DNA of 64,000 nt from Nostoc spongiaeforme FACHB-130 (GTDB lineage: Bacteria; Cyanobacteriota; Cyanobacteriia; Cyanobacteriales; Nostocaceae). The stretch covers positions 62,001 through 126,000 of the forward strand of contig NZ_JACJTB010000012.1 of NCBI RefSeq assembly GCF_014698475.1, given 5' to 3'. Positions 63,135 through 64,000 of the stretch are shown one piece after another (positions within the stretch are counted from its first letter, which is position 1; each line of letters opens with the position of its first letter). The translations under genes and the position numbers were made by a program. Under the pieces are notes generated by a model. It was not told where the DNA came from and searched no databases. It saw only the letters and a list, made by a program, of their open reading frames with translations.

Positions 63135-63719
63135 TTAGCCACGATTTTTTTCTAATAGCAGCATCATAATTAAACTTAATAAAATCTGTTGTTCTTCGCG
63201 ATCGCTAATTTGATCAACAGCTTTAATAATAAATTCCCGCGATAAGAAAGTCGGAATTTTTTCCAACCGCATCACCACCGTACCATCCGCCCGACTCACC
63301 AAATAGACAGGGTTGAACACGAAACCCGTAAACATACCCAAAACGGGAATTTCTGCAAATAAAGCATCTGCAACCTTCACCCAAGGATTTTTTTCTTGGA
63401 TAGTTAAATAAGTATTTTCGCCATCAAAAATGTCATATCGCGCCCGCCAAATAGATTTTAAACCGCGACGTTTGACAGCGCCGATATTTGTACCGTTAGT
63501 GTCGCTAAATTCATAACGAGCCGAAAAATCAATAACGCGATCGGCTTTGATGTAGTATTGAGGGTTAGTTTGTTCAGCATCAGCAAAAATTGTTATAGCT
63601 TCTTTGAGCTTAAAAAGTTTCTGTTTAACGTAGAAAACTAAATTACCCTGAGCGTTAACAATAGAGATTTGCGGTGCTAATGCCCAAAATTTAAATGTAA
63701 GTTCCAAAGGATACTGCAT
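63135..63719 (-). CDS. LURP-one / Tubby-like family protein
   Basis: 194 residues. The order of strands with FWALAPQISIVNAQGNLVFY, VKQKLFKLKEAITIFADAEQ, KSIWRARYDIFDGENTYLTI and VFNPVYLVSRADGTVVMRLE suits the LURP-one-related/Tubby C-terminal fold (a 12-strand barrel around a central helix). Function in bacteria is unknown; some relatives bind membrane lipids. A hydrophobic end (IMMLLLEKNRG) may be the central helix. Confidence 0.7.
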   Translation of the reverse strand: MQYPLELTFKFWALAPQISIVNAQGNLVFYVKQKLFKLKEAITIFADAEQTNPQYYIKADRVIDFSARYEFSDTNGTNIGAVKRRGLKSIWRARYDIFDGENTYLTIQEKNPWVKVADALFAEIPVLGMFTGFVFNPVYLVSRADGTVVMRLEKIPTFLSREFIIKAVDQISDREEQQILLSLIMMLLLEKNRG

Positions 63720-63979
63720 AATTCAGTAGAAGCAACAAGGTTGATTGCTCTATTAATCCCAAAAGCAGTAAATAACCAATGTTTTTGTAACTAATATATA
63801 CAAACTGAGACATTAATTAGTTTATGTTACCGCGTTCGGGACGTTGTTAATGATCGTGGATGGTAGGAATTTTTCAAAAATTTGCCGAGAGGCTGCATAA
63901 AAAAATCTAGGTCAACCTATTGAGTTAGTGAAGGGGTTAAACCCCAGAAACAAACACTAAAACATTAGGAGACCAGATT

Positions 63980-64000
63980 ATGAAATTCCGCCATCTCACC
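63980..64000 (+). CDS. Start of a gene cut by the right edge
   Basis: ATG at 63980 opens MKFRHLT and runs off the window. AGGAGA lies seven bases upstream, a good ribosome binding site. Nothing can be said about the product; MKFRHL is a frequent start of exported proteins. Confidence 0.5.

Overview
The window comes from a heterocyst-forming (Nostoc/Anabaena-type) filamentous cyanobacterium. The evidence is a phycocyanin rod-linker operon with four cpcG paralogues, chlD, GCGATCGC (HIP1) octamers throughout, a complete Mo-nitrogenase operon in the cyanobacterial order nifB-fdxN-nifS-nifU-nifH-nifD-nifK-nifE-nifN-nifX, the heterocyst ferredoxin gene fdxH, a hydrogenase maturation protease and abundant heptanucleotide tandem repeats. 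Species cannot be fixed from the sequence alone.

Layout. 1-5.9 kb (+): end of cpcC, then cpcD, the lyase pair cpcE/cpcF and cpcG1-G4; the third cpcG ends in a hydrophobic anchor and is therefore CpcL-like. 6.1-14.5 kb (mostly -): housekeeping genes, namely a carbonic anhydrase, a carotenoid-desaturase-like flavoprotein, a metallo-hydrolase, trpG, a diacylglycerol-kinase-family gene, ybeY, a 51-residue DUF3285 gene, prfB with its programmed frameshift, and a Bax-inhibitor-1 family gene. 15-23 kb: sigF, a Uma2 gene, chlD, an SDR gene and a WD40 protein. 22.9-26.2 kb is an accessory patch of small orphan genes, including a SUKH-like immunity candidate, a second Uma2 gene and a double-glycine leader peptide. 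26.3-28.7 kb is a divergent TetR/MFS efflux pair with a perfect operator-like palindrome. 29-34.4 kb (-): a flavodiiron pair (Flv3-like then Flv1-like) and argG. 34.7-38.3 kb: a small membrane protein, a STAND (NB-ARC/TPR) protein and a third Uma2 gene.

38.5-59.7 kb is the nitrogen-fixation island. It starts with hupW (+), a conserved unknown, a SagB-like oxidoreductase overlapping an ankyrin gene, and a CBS-CP12 fusion. It continues with a molybdopterin-binding Mop protein (+), feoA, fdxH, hesB, hesA, nifW, a DUF683 gene, a DUF269 gene, nifX, nifN, nifE, a Mo-nitrogenase C-terminal-domain protein, nifK, nifD, nifH, nifU, nifS, fdxN and nifB. nifD and fdxN are uninterrupted here, although nifD keeps the 11-bp core at which the excision element sits in Nostoc PCC 7120. 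Metal supply (Mop, FeoA), Fe-S assembly (NifU, NifS, HesB, HesA), FeMo-co assembly (NifB, E, N, X), electron supply (FdxH, FdxN) and possibly O2 removal (Flv pair) lie within 30 kb.

The long leader upstream of nifB holds repeated motifs and hairpins and ends near a strong terminator and a 34-codon membrane ORF. 61-64 kb holds a small secreted protein, a peptidoglycan amidase and a LURP-one-like gene.

The most unusual signals are non-coding. Different families of 7-mer tandem repeats are arranged as inverted repeats in most nif spacers. Two near-identical copies of a 136-bp MITE-like element are present, one flanked by a perfect 10-bp direct repeat. There is also a second MITE-like element of 154 bp.
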